From Paraburkholderia sp. PGU19 (GTDB taxonomy: Bacteria > Pseudomonadota > Gammaproteobacteria > Burkholderiales > Burkholderiaceae), in NCBI RefSeq assembly GCF_013426915.1, contig NZ_AP023183.1, positions 124,001 to 188,000 on the forward strand: a DNA stretch of 64,000 nt, written 5' to 3'. Every line of letters begins with the position of its first letter. Position 1 is the stretch's first letter. The position numbers and the translations under genes are program-made. The notes beneath the pieces were generated by a model. It saw only the letters and a list, made by a program, of their open reading frames with translations. It had not been told where the DNA came from and ran no database searches. Below, piece by piece: positions 9,899 to 19,101 of this stretch.

Positions 9899-9920
9899 AG
9901 CGCTGCCGCCCGGCAGCGCT
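9899..9920 (+). terminator. Probable intrinsic terminator after the SDR gene
   Basis: A perfect 9-bp stem AGCGCTGCC/GGCAGCGCT with a GCCC loop begins 21 bases after the SDR stop and is followed by TGTTTGT. The position and GC-rich stem fit a Rho-independent terminator, although the T tract is interrupted. Confidence 0.55.
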
Positions 9921-10429
9921 TGTTTGTCGTTGCGACTGCGACGGCTTGCCGCGCAACAGCAATTTGCCCGCTGTCACGTAGCGCCCTTGAATGCACCGCC
10001 GCATGCTGCAAGGCCCGCATGCAAATCGCGCATGCAGCGCTGCAGCAGCGAGCTATCGCAAACAACCGCGCCGCGACCCAACGCAACACACGCATCCGCC
10101 GCACGCATGCATTCGCCATCACGCCTCACTTTGTGTCGGCCAGCCCGCAGGGCGTCTCGGGCACGACGGTCGTGTTGCACATCCCGCCCTCGATTCCAGT
10201 GAGCTGAAGGGAGTTGCCGATGCCACCCCACAGCGTTAAGCCTCAGCAAAAGGGCGCCCGGTGGCGAACAGGGCGGTTGTCATGCCGCTGGTGCACAGCA
10301 GAGGAGAAACCGATGACGCGATTCTGACGAGTCATGGGCACCCATGTCGTCCATTCGGGTAGTTGTGCGGCTGACCGCTATCTGCGGGCGGATTCAACCG
10401 ATCGAATCCCGCAGTGGCAGAGGCGATAG
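9921..10429. other. Gene-poor stretch with clustered GCATGC palindromes
   Basis: No recognisable gene was found here. GCATGC occurs four times between 10001 and 10110 (10001, 10017, 10030, 10105). The meaning is unknown and it may be chance in GC-rich DNA. Confidence 0.4.
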
Positions 10430-11155
10430 CTATTGCACGCTCGCCTGGCTTTTGGGATCTGCCTCCTGCTTCAATGCACCGCTGATCCACCTTTCTTCCG
10501 AAGCGCGGAGGTGCGCTCGCATCGCCGTTTGCGCGGCAATGGGGTCGCCCGCCTGCAAGGCCCTTAAGACCTCTTCGTGTTCCTGTACAGCTGCTGTCCA
10601 GGTCTGTGCACTTTCTGTGTGGCCACGCATGGCGGCCGCAATCGGATCATGGCGGCTGTCGAATAACTCTCCAACAAAGCGGCTCAGCACGGAGTTGCCA
10701 GCTGCTTCAGCAATCAGCATGTGGAATTGCCGGTCTGCCTCGACGGGCGACTTGCCCGCCGCCGCCAGCCGGCGCATGCGTTCGACCGTACGTCGCAACC
10801 GGTCGAGCATTGCCGCGGTCATCCGCGCCGTGGCAAGAACGGTGACGCTGCCCTCTATCGCCGCGCGGGCCTGCATTAGTTCGGACGGACTGTCGCCAAG
10901 GGCGCCGATCGACTCGACGTCGTTCGAGCCTCCGCTGCGCACATAAACGCCCGACCCCATCCGGATTTCGATCTGGCCGCCGATTTCCAATGCGATGAGC
11001 GCTTCGCGTAGCGACGGACGTGACACGCCTAGCTTCAGCGCCAGCTCCCGCTCAGGCGGCAGCCGTTCGCCTGGCGGAAATTCCCCTTTGCGAATCAACG
11101 CGATGATCTGGGTGGCAACGGATTGGTAAAGCCGCTTGGGTTCTGTCGATTTCAT
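10430..11155 (-). CDS. FadR-subfamily GntR transcriptional regulator
   Basis: This 241-residue repressor has an N-terminal winged helix (LYQSVATQIIALIRKGEFPPGERLPPERELA, then GVSRPSLREALIALE). Its C-terminal helical FCD ligand domain has the expected metal/ligand residues scattered through DRQFHMLIAEAAGNS and the later EEVLRALQAGD. It is divergent from the sugar ABC importer genes beginning at 11401 and so probably controls them, with a sugar acid or related catabolite as inducer (inference from the family and neighbours). Unlike most of the catabolic enzymes nearby, its frame is intact. Confidence 0.9.
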   Translation of the reverse strand: MKSTEPKRLYQSVATQIIALIRKGEFPPGERLPPERELALKLGVSRPSLREALIALEIGGQIEIRMGSGVYVRSGGSNDVESIGALGDSPSELMQARAAIEGSVTVLATARMTAAMLDRLRRTVERMRRLAAAGKSPVEADRQFHMLIAEAAGNSVLSRFVGELFDSRHDPIAAAMRGHTESAQTWTAAVQEHEEVLRALQAGDPIAAQTAMRAHLRASEERWISGALKQEADPKSQASVQ

Positions 11156-11307
11156 GACGCAGGTTGTTGCCCATATCTGAACGGCGCCGGTGCCGTTCGG
11201 CCGAGTCTAACACATGGGCTTCGACGGGCTCCAAGCCCCGCCACAGCAGGGATCTGTGCCGAGAATAGGGTAAACGATTGCGGTAAGATGAATATTAAAA
11301 ATCCATA

Positions 11308-11354
11308 TTGGCTTGACCAAATGATTGCCACGCGGTTTAATTCGACCAAATTGG
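11308..11354. promoter_or_regulatory. Two candidate GntR/FadR operator palindromes upstream of the sugar ABC operon
   Basis: TTGGCTTGACCAA (11308-11320) and CCAAATTGG (11346-11354) are inverted repeats built from the same TTGG/CCAA half-sites. They lie 47-93 bases before the ABC ATPase start, between it and the divergent FadR-type regulator. FadR-subfamily operators are commonly short palindromes of this form. Assignment to the neighbouring regulator is inference. Confidence 0.45.
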
Positions 11355-11400
11355 ACTGACCGCCGCGCAACGACAGGTCAGGTGCCTGACAGGAGACGCA

Positions 11401-12951
11401 ATGAAGATGCATTCCGAATTGCCCCGCGATGCGGCCGAATGCCGGGATCACGCTGACGGAGCGATACTCAGGCTGGAGGGTATCGGCAAGCGTTTTCCGG
11501 GCGTTGTCGCTCTGGAAGGCATTCATCTCGATCTGCGCTGTGGCGAGGTCCACGCCATCTGCGGCGAAAACGGCGCCGGAAAATCCACGCTGATGAAAAT
11601 CATCAGTGGCCAGTACCAGCCGGACGAAGGCGTCATTCACTATCGCGGCGAGCCGACCCGCTTCGCATCGACGTCCCATGCACAGGCCGCGGGTATCGCG
11701 ATCATCCATCAGGAGCTCAACCTCGTACCGCACCTGACGGTCGCGGAAAATCTGTACCTCGCACGCGAACCCAAGCGCGGACCGTTTGTAGACTCGCGCA
11801 AGCTAAACGCCGATGCGGCCCGCTGCCTGGCACGTGTCGGCCTCAACGTGTCGCCGGCGACGCCGCTCGGCGCACTGTCAATCGCCCAGCAGCAGATGGT
11901 CGAGATCGCCAAGGCGCTGTCGCTCGATGCGCATGTGCTGATCATGGACGAGCCGACGTCGTCGCTGACGGAATCGGAAACGGTCCAGCTTTTTCGCATC
12001 ATCAAGGAATTGCGGGCAGCAGGTAGGGCAATCCTCTATATCTCGCACCGCCTCGACGAAATGGCTCACATCGTCGATCGCGTGACCGTTCTGCGGGATG
12101 GCCGCCACATCTCGACCGACGACTTTTCGGCACTAAGCGTGAATGACATCGTCGCGCGCATGGTTGGGCGCTCTCTGGACGATGCGTATCCGCCGCGTCA
12201 GTCGAAGCCGTCCGACGTCGTACTGCTCAGCGTGCGCAACCTCAGGCGCGATGGAGTATTCGGCCCCGTCTCATTCGACCTGCGCCGGGGAGAGATCCTC
12301 GGCTTCGCGGGCCTCATGGGAGCAGGGCGCACAGAGATAGCACGCGCGATATTCGGCGCCGACAGGCTCGACGACGGGACCATCGCGCTGCACGGCCAGA
12401 TGGTGACGATACGCTCGCCGCGCGAAGCGATCCGTCATGGCATTGCATACCTGTCGGAAGACCGCAAGCAGGACGGGCTCGCTCTCTCGATGTCCGTCGC
12501 TGCGAACATCACGCTGGCGAATGTGCGAGGCGTTTCATCGCGCAGCGGCTTTCTGCGGTTTGGCGAAGAGGCCGCGATCGCGCGGCGTTATGTGCAGGAC
12601 CTGGCCATTCGCACACCATCCGTCGACCAGGTCGTGCGCAATCTCTCGGGCGGTAACCAGCAGAAGGTCGTCATCGGCAAGTGGCTCTACCGCGGATCCA
12701 AAATCCTCTTCTTCGACGAACCTACGCGCGGTATCGACGTGGGTGCGAAGTTTGCCATTTACGGCCTGATGGATCGCCTTGCGGCAGACGGCGTCGGTGT
12801 CGTACTGATCAGTTCGGAGTTGCCGGAACTGCTTGGAATGACGGATCGGATAGCCGTATTCCACGAGGGACATCAGACGGCGCTTCTCGAGACGAAGCGC
12901 ACCAGTCAGGAGGAAATCATGCACTTTGCTTCGGGGTACGCACATGCTTGA
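11401..12951 (+). CDS. Sugar ABC transporter ATP-binding protein (RbsA/XylG/AraG-like)
   Basis: The 516-residue protein has two ABC domains as in carbohydrate importers of the CUT2 class. Domain 1 has Walker A CGENGAGKST, signature LSIAQQQ and Walker B VLIMDEPTSSL. Domain 2 has the degenerate Walker A region GFAGLMGAGRTE and LSGGNQQKVVIGKWL with FFDEPTRGIDVG. AGGAGA precedes the start at 11401. The permease start at 12944 overlaps its stop. The substrate is a monosaccharide or sugar acid; the aldose dehydrogenase and lactonase-like neighbours hint at L-fucose or a related aldose (inference). Confidence 0.93.
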   Translation: MKMHSELPRDAAECRDHADGAILRLEGIGKRFPGVVALEGIHLDLRCGEVHAICGENGAGKSTLMKIISGQYQPDEGVIHYRGEPTRFASTSHAQAAGIAIIHQELNLVPHLTVAENLYLAREPKRGPFVDSRKLNADAARCLARVGLNVSPATPLGALSIAQQQMVEIAKALSLDAHVLIMDEPTSSLTESETVQLFRIIKELRAAGRAILYISHRLDEMAHIVDRVTVLRDGRHISTDDFSALSVNDIVARMVGRSLDDAYPPRQSKPSDVVLLSVRNLRRDGVFGPVSFDLRRGEILGFAGLMGAGRTEIARAIFGADRLDDGTIALHGQMVTIRSPREAIRHGIAYLSEDRKQDGLALSMSVAANITLANVRGVSSRSGFLRFGEEAAIARRYVQDLAIRTPSVDQVVRNLSGGNQQKVVIGKWLYRGSKILFFDEPTRGIDVGAKFAIYGLMDRLAADGVGVVLISSELPELLGMTDRIAVFHEGHQTALLETKRTSQEEIMHFASGYAHA

Positions 12952-13978
12952 AATCACATCCGATCGAACCGGGGAGGCCGTCGACCGCACCGCGGCACGC
13001 AGGCGTCGCCGCGATCTCATCCAGAAGTTTGCGGCACTTGGCAGTCTGGTAGCTCTCGTCATCGCGTTCTCGATAACGAGCGGGGCGTTTTTCTCGGTCG
13101 GCAACATGATGACGGTCAGCCTGCAGGTGACCTCCATCGCCTATCTTGGTGTCGCAGCAACCTGCGTGATTATCACGGGTGGCATCGATCTTTCTGTAGG
13201 TTCCGTGCTTGCCCTCGCGGGGGTCACGGCGGCGCTTCTGGTGAAGTCCGGCGTGCCCGTTCCCGTCGCGATGCTCGGCGGTGTTCTCGTTGGAGCGGTG
13301 TGCGGCCTGGTGAACGGAATCTGCGTGACACAGATGGGCTTGCCGCCGTTCATTGCGACGCTGGGCATGATGCTCGTCGCGCGAGGCCTTGCGCTGCAGA
13401 TTACGGGCGCTCGTCCTGTCTCGGACCTGGGTGATGCGTTCGGCGCGCTCGGTAACGGCGCGCTGTTCCGCATCTCCCACATCGGTCCCGATGGCTTCCC
13501 GGACACCACATTTCCCGGCATTCCGTATCCCGTTGTGATCATGGTCGTGTTGTTCGTTGCGGGGTCGATCCTCCTTTCGAAAACGTCGCTCGGCCGTCAC
13601 ATCTATGCGGTTGGCTCGAATGCGGAAGCAGCGCGTCTGTCTGGCGTCAACGTCCGGGGCGTCACGCTCTTCACCTATGTGCTTTCGGGCGTCCTCGCGG
13701 GCGTCACAGGATGTGTCCTGATGTCGCGGCTCGTGACGGGACAGCCAAACGAAGGCGTCATGTACGAACTCGACGCCATCGCAAGCGCGGTAATCGGCGG
13801 GACGTCGCTGATGGGCGGTGTGGGAACGATATCCGGCACGGCCATCGGTGCATTCGTGATCGGCGTTCTTCGCAACGGTCTGAACATGAACGGAGTATCC
13901 AGCTTTATCCAGCAGATCATTATCGGATTGGTGATTCTCGGTACGGTGTGGATCGACCGGATGCGAAGCCGCAAGTAG
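12944..13978 (+). CDS. Sugar ABC transporter permease (RbsC-like)
   Basis: This is a 344-residue inner-membrane permease of the CUT2 family. It has many hydrophobic segments and the typical GGIDLSVGSVLALAGVTAAL and AVGSNAEAARLSGVNV motifs. The ATG at 12944 overlaps the ATPase stop and is preferred over an upstream TTG in the same frame. It works with the ATPase before it and the periplasmic protein after it. Its frame is intact. Confidence 0.92.
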   Translation: MLEITSDRTGEAVDRTAARRRRRDLIQKFAALGSLVALVIAFSITSGAFFSVGNMMTVSLQVTSIAYLGVAATCVIITGGIDLSVGSVLALAGVTAALLVKSGVPVPVAMLGGVLVGAVCGLVNGICVTQMGLPPFIATLGMMLVARGLALQITGARPVSDLGDAFGALGNGALFRISHIGPDGFPDTTFPGIPYPVVIMVVLFVAGSILLSKTSLGRHIYAVGSNAEAARLSGVNVRGVTLFTYVLSGVLAGVTGCVLMSRLVTGQPNEGVMYELDAIASAVIGGTSLMGGVGTISGTAIGAFVIGVLRNGLNMNGVSSFIQQIIIGLVILGTVWIDRMRSRK

Positions 13979-14018
13979 CAACAAGAAGACTATCAACCAC
14001 GCGAGAAAGGAGCGAGAC

Positions 14019-14962
14019 ATGCGCAAATGTTATCTACTGGCAGTATCGGCCGTACTGGTAACGGCCACGATGGGGCGTACGCCGCAGGTGGCGAGATTGC
14101 CGTGATTGTAAAGACCGTCAACTCCAACTATTGGCAGAACGTCCAGAAAGGCGCGAAAACCGCCGTTGGCGAAGCCAAGGGTTACACGATGACTTTCCAG
14201 GGACCGGCGGCAGAATCGGCCATCGCGGACGAAGTCAACATGGTTGAGAACGCTGTCAACCGCAAGGTAGCGGGAATTGTCCTCGCACCGTCTGACCCGG
14301 ACGCGCTCGTCCCCGCAATCAAGAAAGCATGGGAAGCCCACATACCCGTCGTGCTGATCGACTCGTCGCTGTCAGATGCCGGCAAGCAGTATTACCAGTC
14401 GTTCCTCTCCACTGACAACGAGAAAGCCGGGGAAATGTGTGCAAAGGCGCTGATTGATCGGGTCGGGCAGAACGGAAAGATCGCGATCATGTCTTACGTG
14501 CCCGGTGCCGGGTCGGAGATCGGACGGGTGGGCGGATTTCGTAAATACATCGAAGCGCACTCGAAACTGCAGATCGTAGGCCCGTACTACTCGCAGTCGC
14601 AAATGGCCACTGCACTCAATCAGACAACCGACGTGCTTTCAGCGAATCCCGACCTGAAGGGCATTTTCGGCGCAAACGAGCCGACCGCCGTTGGCATGGG
14701 ACGCGCGCTAAAACAGTCCGGGAAGGCCGACAAGCTGGTTGCCGTCGGGTTTGACGGGAACCAGGATTTGCAGGATTTCGTGCGCGGCGGCACCATTCAG
14801 GCCATAGCCGTTCAGGGATCCTATCAAATGGGATACAAGGGCATCCAGACGGTCGTGAACGTCATCGAGCATAAACCTGTCCCCAAGCAGGTCGACACGG
14901 GCGTCGTATTGGTCGACAAGCAGAACCTCGACTCACAGGATGCCAAAAACGTCTTGTACTGA
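14019..14962 (+). pseudogene. Sugar ABC transporter substrate-binding protein, frameshifted within its leader
   Basis: The mature part is a periplasmic-binding protein of the ribose/galactose class (EIAVIVKTVNSNYWQNVQKGA through FGANEPTAVGMGRALKQSGK). The natural start is ATG 14019 after AAAGGAGCG, giving the signal peptide MRKCYLLAVSAVLVTATMG. That frame stops after LP. One missing G in the run at 14072-14075 separates the leader from the mature frame. Adding a G yields 314 residues, a normal length. As written, the protein cannot be exported from its own start, so the importer would lack its receptor. Confidence 0.85.
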
Positions 14963-15044
14963 TGAGCCTGCGGACCTGCAGCGAGCGCGTGTCAGCTCGA
15001 CGCGGTCCGTCCGCTACGGTAGATGCCATTCACGCCCCTGGTCT

Positions 15045-16060
15045 ATGAACGCAAATGAAATGCGGGTCTTGCCACGCAGTGGGCTCAAGCTGAGTGCCCT
15101 CGGCCTCGGCTGTTCCCAGCTTGGTGGACTTTACAGTCCGATGTCGTCGATGGATGCGACGGCGCTGATCGATGCGGCGTGGACCGAAGGCCTGCGCTAT
15201 TTCGACACGGCGCCGTACTACGGCTACACGCTTTCAGAGCGGCGCGTTGGAGATGCACTTGTGCGGCGGGATAGGGACGCGTTCACGTTGAGTTCAAAAG
15301 TCGGCCGGCTGATGCGGCCCGATGCAAGCGTGCTACCTGGCGACGACGGCTGGGCCGAACCGCTGTCTTTCCGGCCCACCTTCGACTACAGCTACGATGG
15401 CATCATGCGTTCCTACGAAGATAGCCAGCAGAGGCTGGGTATGCCGCGTATCGACATCGTCTACGTGCATGACATTGGCTCGATGACGCACGGCGAGCGT
15501 CACGCGAACTACTGGAACCAGCTGGTTGCGGGCGGCGGGTTTCGTGCCCTTGTGCAATTGCGCGAGAGTGACGGGGTCGGTGCGATAGGTCTCGGCGTGA
15601 ATGAGTGGGAAGTCGCTTCAGACGCGATGGACGAGTTGCCTATTGACGTCATTTTGCTCGCAGGGCGTTACACGCTTCTCGAACAGACAGCGTTGGTACC
15701 GTTGCTTGACCGCTGCGCGCGGGAGCAGACGGCAATCGTCATCGGTGGTGTTTTCAATTCAGGCATCCTTGCCGGGAACGGAAAATTCAACTATGCGGAC
15801 GCCCCACCGAAGTGATCGAGAAGGTCCGGCGGCTGACTGCGCTATGCGAGCGTTTCGGCGTCTCCTTGCCGGCGGCCGCATTGCAATTTCCATTCGCTCA
15901 CCCGTCAGTCATGTCATGCGTGGTGGGCGCGCGCACTGTGTCTCAATTGAAGCAGAACATAGCGTGGCTCGAGCAGGGCGTGCCAGAGGGGTTTTGGATC
16001 GCACTGCGCAATGAAGGGTTGGTCGCCGCCACTGCGCCGCTTCCCAACCGGAAAATGTGA
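15045..16060 (+). pseudogene. Aldo/keto reductase, D-threo-aldose 1-dehydrogenase (L-fucose dehydrogenase) type, frameshifted
   Basis: The N-terminal three quarters shows the family pattern: LGLGCSQLGGLY, RYFDTAPYYGYTLSERRVGDAL with the catalytic Asp and Tyr, and IDIVYVHDIG. The frame breaks near 15809 (DAPPK stop). In the next frame EVIEKVRRLTALCERFGVSL to the stop at 16058-16060 completes the domain. One missing base explains it and restores 338 residues. Family members oxidise L-fucose, D-arabinose or L-galactose at C1 to the lactone with NAD(P). The gene lies downstream of the sugar importer. Confidence 0.83.
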
Positions 16061-16296
16061 TGCAACCCGTCGATGGTCATCAGCGCCTCTGGTGTTGGAG
16101 CGAGCGGGCAGGTTATTGGTCGCCTCCCAAGCTTGAGCCAATATGCCATGACGTCCGTCTCGATGGCGTGGCGTTCTTGCTCGCATCGACCTACATCGGG
16201 AGCAGGGGTGTCGCGCGGTCCCTTCCAGCGGCCAGGGACACCCAGTATTTGCTTCACATCGCCGAAACGACTACGACGGCGTTGACGGTTCCATAA
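16060..16296 (+). pseudogene. Amidohydrolase (sugar lactonase-like) N-terminal remnant
   Basis: About 78 codons resemble the start of amidohydrolase-2 family lactonases such as L-fuconolactonase. VDGHQRLW corresponds to the usual VDxHQHFW metal motif (one His changed to Arg), followed by YWSPPKLEPICHD and TQYLLHIAET. The frame then ends at a stop, far short of the usual 280 or so residues, and no continuation is found. The predicted function, opening the lactone made by the preceding dehydrogenase, fits the context. Homology is weak, so the call is tentative. Confidence 0.5.
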
Positions 16297-16318
16297 ACAT
16301 GACGAAAAGGACATCACC

Positions 16319-17326
16319 ATGCTTAGCGTGATTTGCGAATCCCCGGGCGTCTTGCGGGCACAGGAGCGGGAGCTACCCGTGCCGGCGAAGGGCGAAGTGC
16401 TGTTGCGCGTAAGCCGCGTCGGAATTTGCGGTACCGATCTGCACATCTTCACTGGGACTCAGCCCTATCTTCAGTATCCCGTGTAATGGGGCATGAGCTC
16501 TCCGCAGTCGTCGTCGAAGCAGAGCGCGCCTCCGGGCTCGCCGCCGGCGACGGTGTCTATGTCATGCCGTATCTGTCGTGTGGGAACTGCATCGCGTGTC
16601 GCCAGGGCAAAACTAACTGTTGCGTCAACATAAAGGTGCTGGGAGTGCATAGCGACGGTGCGCTCACCGAATATCTCTGTGTGCCGGCAGAGTTCGTTCA
16701 CAAGGCCGAAGGCGTGACGCTCGATCAGGCTGCCATGCTGGAATTCCTTGCAATAGGGGCCCATGCCGTGCGGCGCGCGGACGTTCAGGCGGGGCAGCGC
16801 GTGCTGGTGGTCGGAGCCGGCCCTATAGGCATGGCCGCAATGATCTTTGCGAAGCTTCGCGGCGCGAACGTGACCGGTCTCGACACGCGTGCCGATCGTC
16901 TTTCGTTCTGTGAGAATGAATTGCGTGTGGATGCGGTGGTAACTGTCGGCCCGATGACACGGACCGGCTCGCGCGACTGACTGACGGCGAATTTTTCGAC
17001 GCCGTTTTCGATGCAACGGGGAACATCGATGCGATGAACCGCGGATTTGGCTTCATCGCCCATGGCGGCAAGTACACGCTTATTTCGATCGTACCGGGTA
17101 CAGTGGCCTTTTCCGATCCGGAGTTCCATAAGCGCGAAGCAACCTTGCTCGCGAGCCGCAACGCCACCGCGCAGGACTTTGAAACTGTCCTGGAAGCAAT
17201 GCGGGCGGGCACATTCCCGACCAGGCGCTCAACACCCACCGGATGCAGCTTGCGGATGTTCCAGCCGCGTTTGCGCGCCTGCTCGAACCTGGGCAGATCG
17301 TCGTGAAGGCACTTGTGGAGTGTTGA
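16319..17326 (+). pseudogene. Zinc-binding alcohol dehydrogenase, broken by three single-base deletions
   Basis: Three frames together make a complete medium-chain dehydrogenase. The catalytic zinc motif VGICGTDLHIF comes first, then GHELSAVV, the structural zinc cysteines CGNCIACRQGKTNCC, and the NAD motif VVGAGPIGMAA. The C-terminus is KYTLISIVPG to QIVVKALVEC. Breaks fall at CCC runs 16478-16480, 16950-16952 and 17216-17218. In each, one extra C restores the frame (for example YPR-VMGHEL), giving 336 residues. L-fuconate, galactitol or sorbitol-type dehydrogenases are the nearest kind by eye. Three independent breaks make it a pseudogene unless the assembly is faulty. Confidence 0.85.
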
Positions 17327-17361
17327 ACAGTGAGGGCGATGCATGCAGGGCAGGTGGCGCA

Positions 17362-18493
17362 ATGAGCGAACCCATACTCCAGTTTGGCACAAGCCGGTTT
17401 CTCCTCGCGCATGTGGCCTTGTTCGTATCGCAGGCGCTTGAGCGTGGAGACGCGATAGGCGGAATCGCTGTTGTGCAGACCACCGGGAATCCGTCGAGTC
17501 GCGCGCGCGTAAGTGCTCTCTCGCAAGCGGGTAAATATCCCGTCATAATTCGCGGCGTGGAAGCGGGCGCGGTCGTCGATGACCTGATCGAATGCCATGC
17601 TGTACGCACCGCATGGGCTGCCGGCCAGGATTGGCCCGCGATTCGTCGAGCGACGATAGAACACGTGCGGGTCATCGTATCGAACACGGGGACGCAGGTT
17701 ATTGCCTCGACGAACGCGACTCGGCCGCGCTGTTGAGTAACACCGACCAGGTGCCCCGCAGCTATCCCGCCAAACTGCTGACATTGCTCCATGCACGCTG
17801 GCGCGAGCGTCCCGGCGCCAGCATATCGATCTTCCCGTGCGAGCTAGTGGCTAGCAACGGCGATACGCTGCGGGACGTCGTGGTCGGTCTGGGCAGCATT
17901 GGGCGATGCCAGAAGAATTTCTCGATTACCTGAAGCACGAATGCGTATGGGCTAACTCTCTGGTAGACCGGATCGTCTCGGAGCCCATCGATCCCGTTGG
18001 CGCAGTAACAGAGCCTTATGCCCTGTGGGCCATCGAACGACGCACGGGCCTCGAGCTGCCATGTGTGCACAAGGATATCGTGCTCACCGATGACCTCCGA
18101 AGCTATGAGTGGCTGAAGCTGTTCTTTCTTAATCTCGGTCATACCTGGCTTGCGGATCAGTGGCTCAGCGAGCACCGGAATCCGGGTGAGACAGTGCTCG
18201 AGGCAATGACAGATGTGTGGTTTCGTGACGGAATCGAAGCGGTGTGGCAGGAAGAGGTGCTCGAGGTGTTTGCCGCGATGGGACTGCGCGTTCGTGCCGA
18301 GACGTACGTCGCGAGCGTGCGCGAGCGGTTCTTGAACCCTTATCTGCATCATCGTATTGCAGACATTGCGCATCACCACGTTGAGAAAGTGCAGCGCCGG
18401 ATAGTGCCGCTCATCCGGCTAGCGGATTCTCTGGAATTGCGGGGATTCCAGCCGCGCTTGCGAAACACGCTGGCGAGGCACGGGCTGGCATAG
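17362..18493 (+). pseudogene. Mannitol dehydrogenase family protein (UxaB/fructuronate reductase-like), two frameshifts
   Basis: The family signature ILQFGTSRFLLAHVALFVSQAL opens the first frame. DAGYCLDERDSAALL and SIFPCELVASNGDTL lie in the second. MPEEFLDYLKHECVWANSLVDRIV with the Lys-containing HKDIVLTDDL lies in the third. Breaks occur at the G run 17688-17691 and at GGG 17891-17893, and one added G at each gives 377 residues. These enzymes use NADH to reduce keto-sugar acids (tagaturonate, fructuronate) or oxidise polyols. It closes the sugar locus; the LacI fragment converges on its 3' end. Confidence 0.83.
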
Positions 18494-18500
18494 GCAGCGT

Positions 18501-18521
18501 AGGTGGGCGTTGCGCCCACCT
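18501..18521. repeat. Perfect hairpin between convergent genes
   Basis: AGGTGGGCG-TTG-CGCCCACCT is a perfect 9-bp inverted repeat just after the UxaB-like stop and at the point where the converging lacI fragment loses homology. It could be a bidirectional terminator stem, though no T tract flanks it. Confidence 0.45.
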
Positions 18522-19101
18522 TCCGGCGTCAATGGGACATCAATGATCCAGTCGTCCCCGACAGGCAGTGCGTGCTTCGCCATCGCCGACAGAAAGCCCT
18601 GCCTGCGCTGATTGGCGACTGCATAACCCTTCCGGTTGCCGGCGAAAGCGATGCGCGTATGTCCCTGCCCGATCAGATGCTCGGTAGCCAACGCAAATCC
18701 GTAGCTGTTGTCGACACCAATGGTATCGACGTCGGGCCCCATCGGACGCATGACGAGTACAAGCGGAATTCCCCACGACTGAATCTCGGCGGCCAACTCA
18801 TCCGGCGTCCCACGTGCGGGAGACATGATCAGGCCAGCGACATTATGCTCGCGCATGGACCGCAGAACCCTCGTCTGCGTTTCGAGCCTTTCGGCAGTGT
18901 GGGCCATCAGCGTCGTATATCCCGCTTGAGCCAGCACCCGCTCGATCGCCACCAGCAATTCAACAAAAAACGGATTGGTCAGATCGTTGATCACCATGCC
19001 GATCGTCGTGCTGCGCCGTCCTCGCAGGATGGCCGCCCCCCGGTTGTAGACGTAGCCGAGTGCGCGAGCCGCCTCGCGCACCGGTCGGACCAGATTTCAT
19101 G
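18520..19101 (-). pseudogene. LacI-family regulator, truncated at both ends
   Basis: The ligand-binding core of a LacI repressor is clear: TTIGMVINDLTNPFFVELL, then NVAGLIMSPARG and GHTRIAFAGNRKG. The N-terminal helix-turn-helix is missing: homology stops just before VREAARALGYVYNRG, where the ISKra4 element begins. The rest of the gene is not on the other side of the element. The C-terminal third is also missing after DVPLTPEGG, where the frame enters the convergent UxaB-like gene. Without a DNA-binding domain it cannot act as a repressor. Confidence 0.83.

Noticed and set aside
10001..10110. CRISPR-like or tandem repeat array
   Set aside because: Only a six-base palindrome recurs, at irregular intervals, with no repeat-spacer structure.
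16319..17326. Programmed frameshifting as an explanation for the alcohol dehydrogenase breaks
   Set aside because: Three breaks at plain CCC runs without slippery heptamers or consistent downstream structure, in a family that does not use recoding; deletion or sequencing error is simpler.
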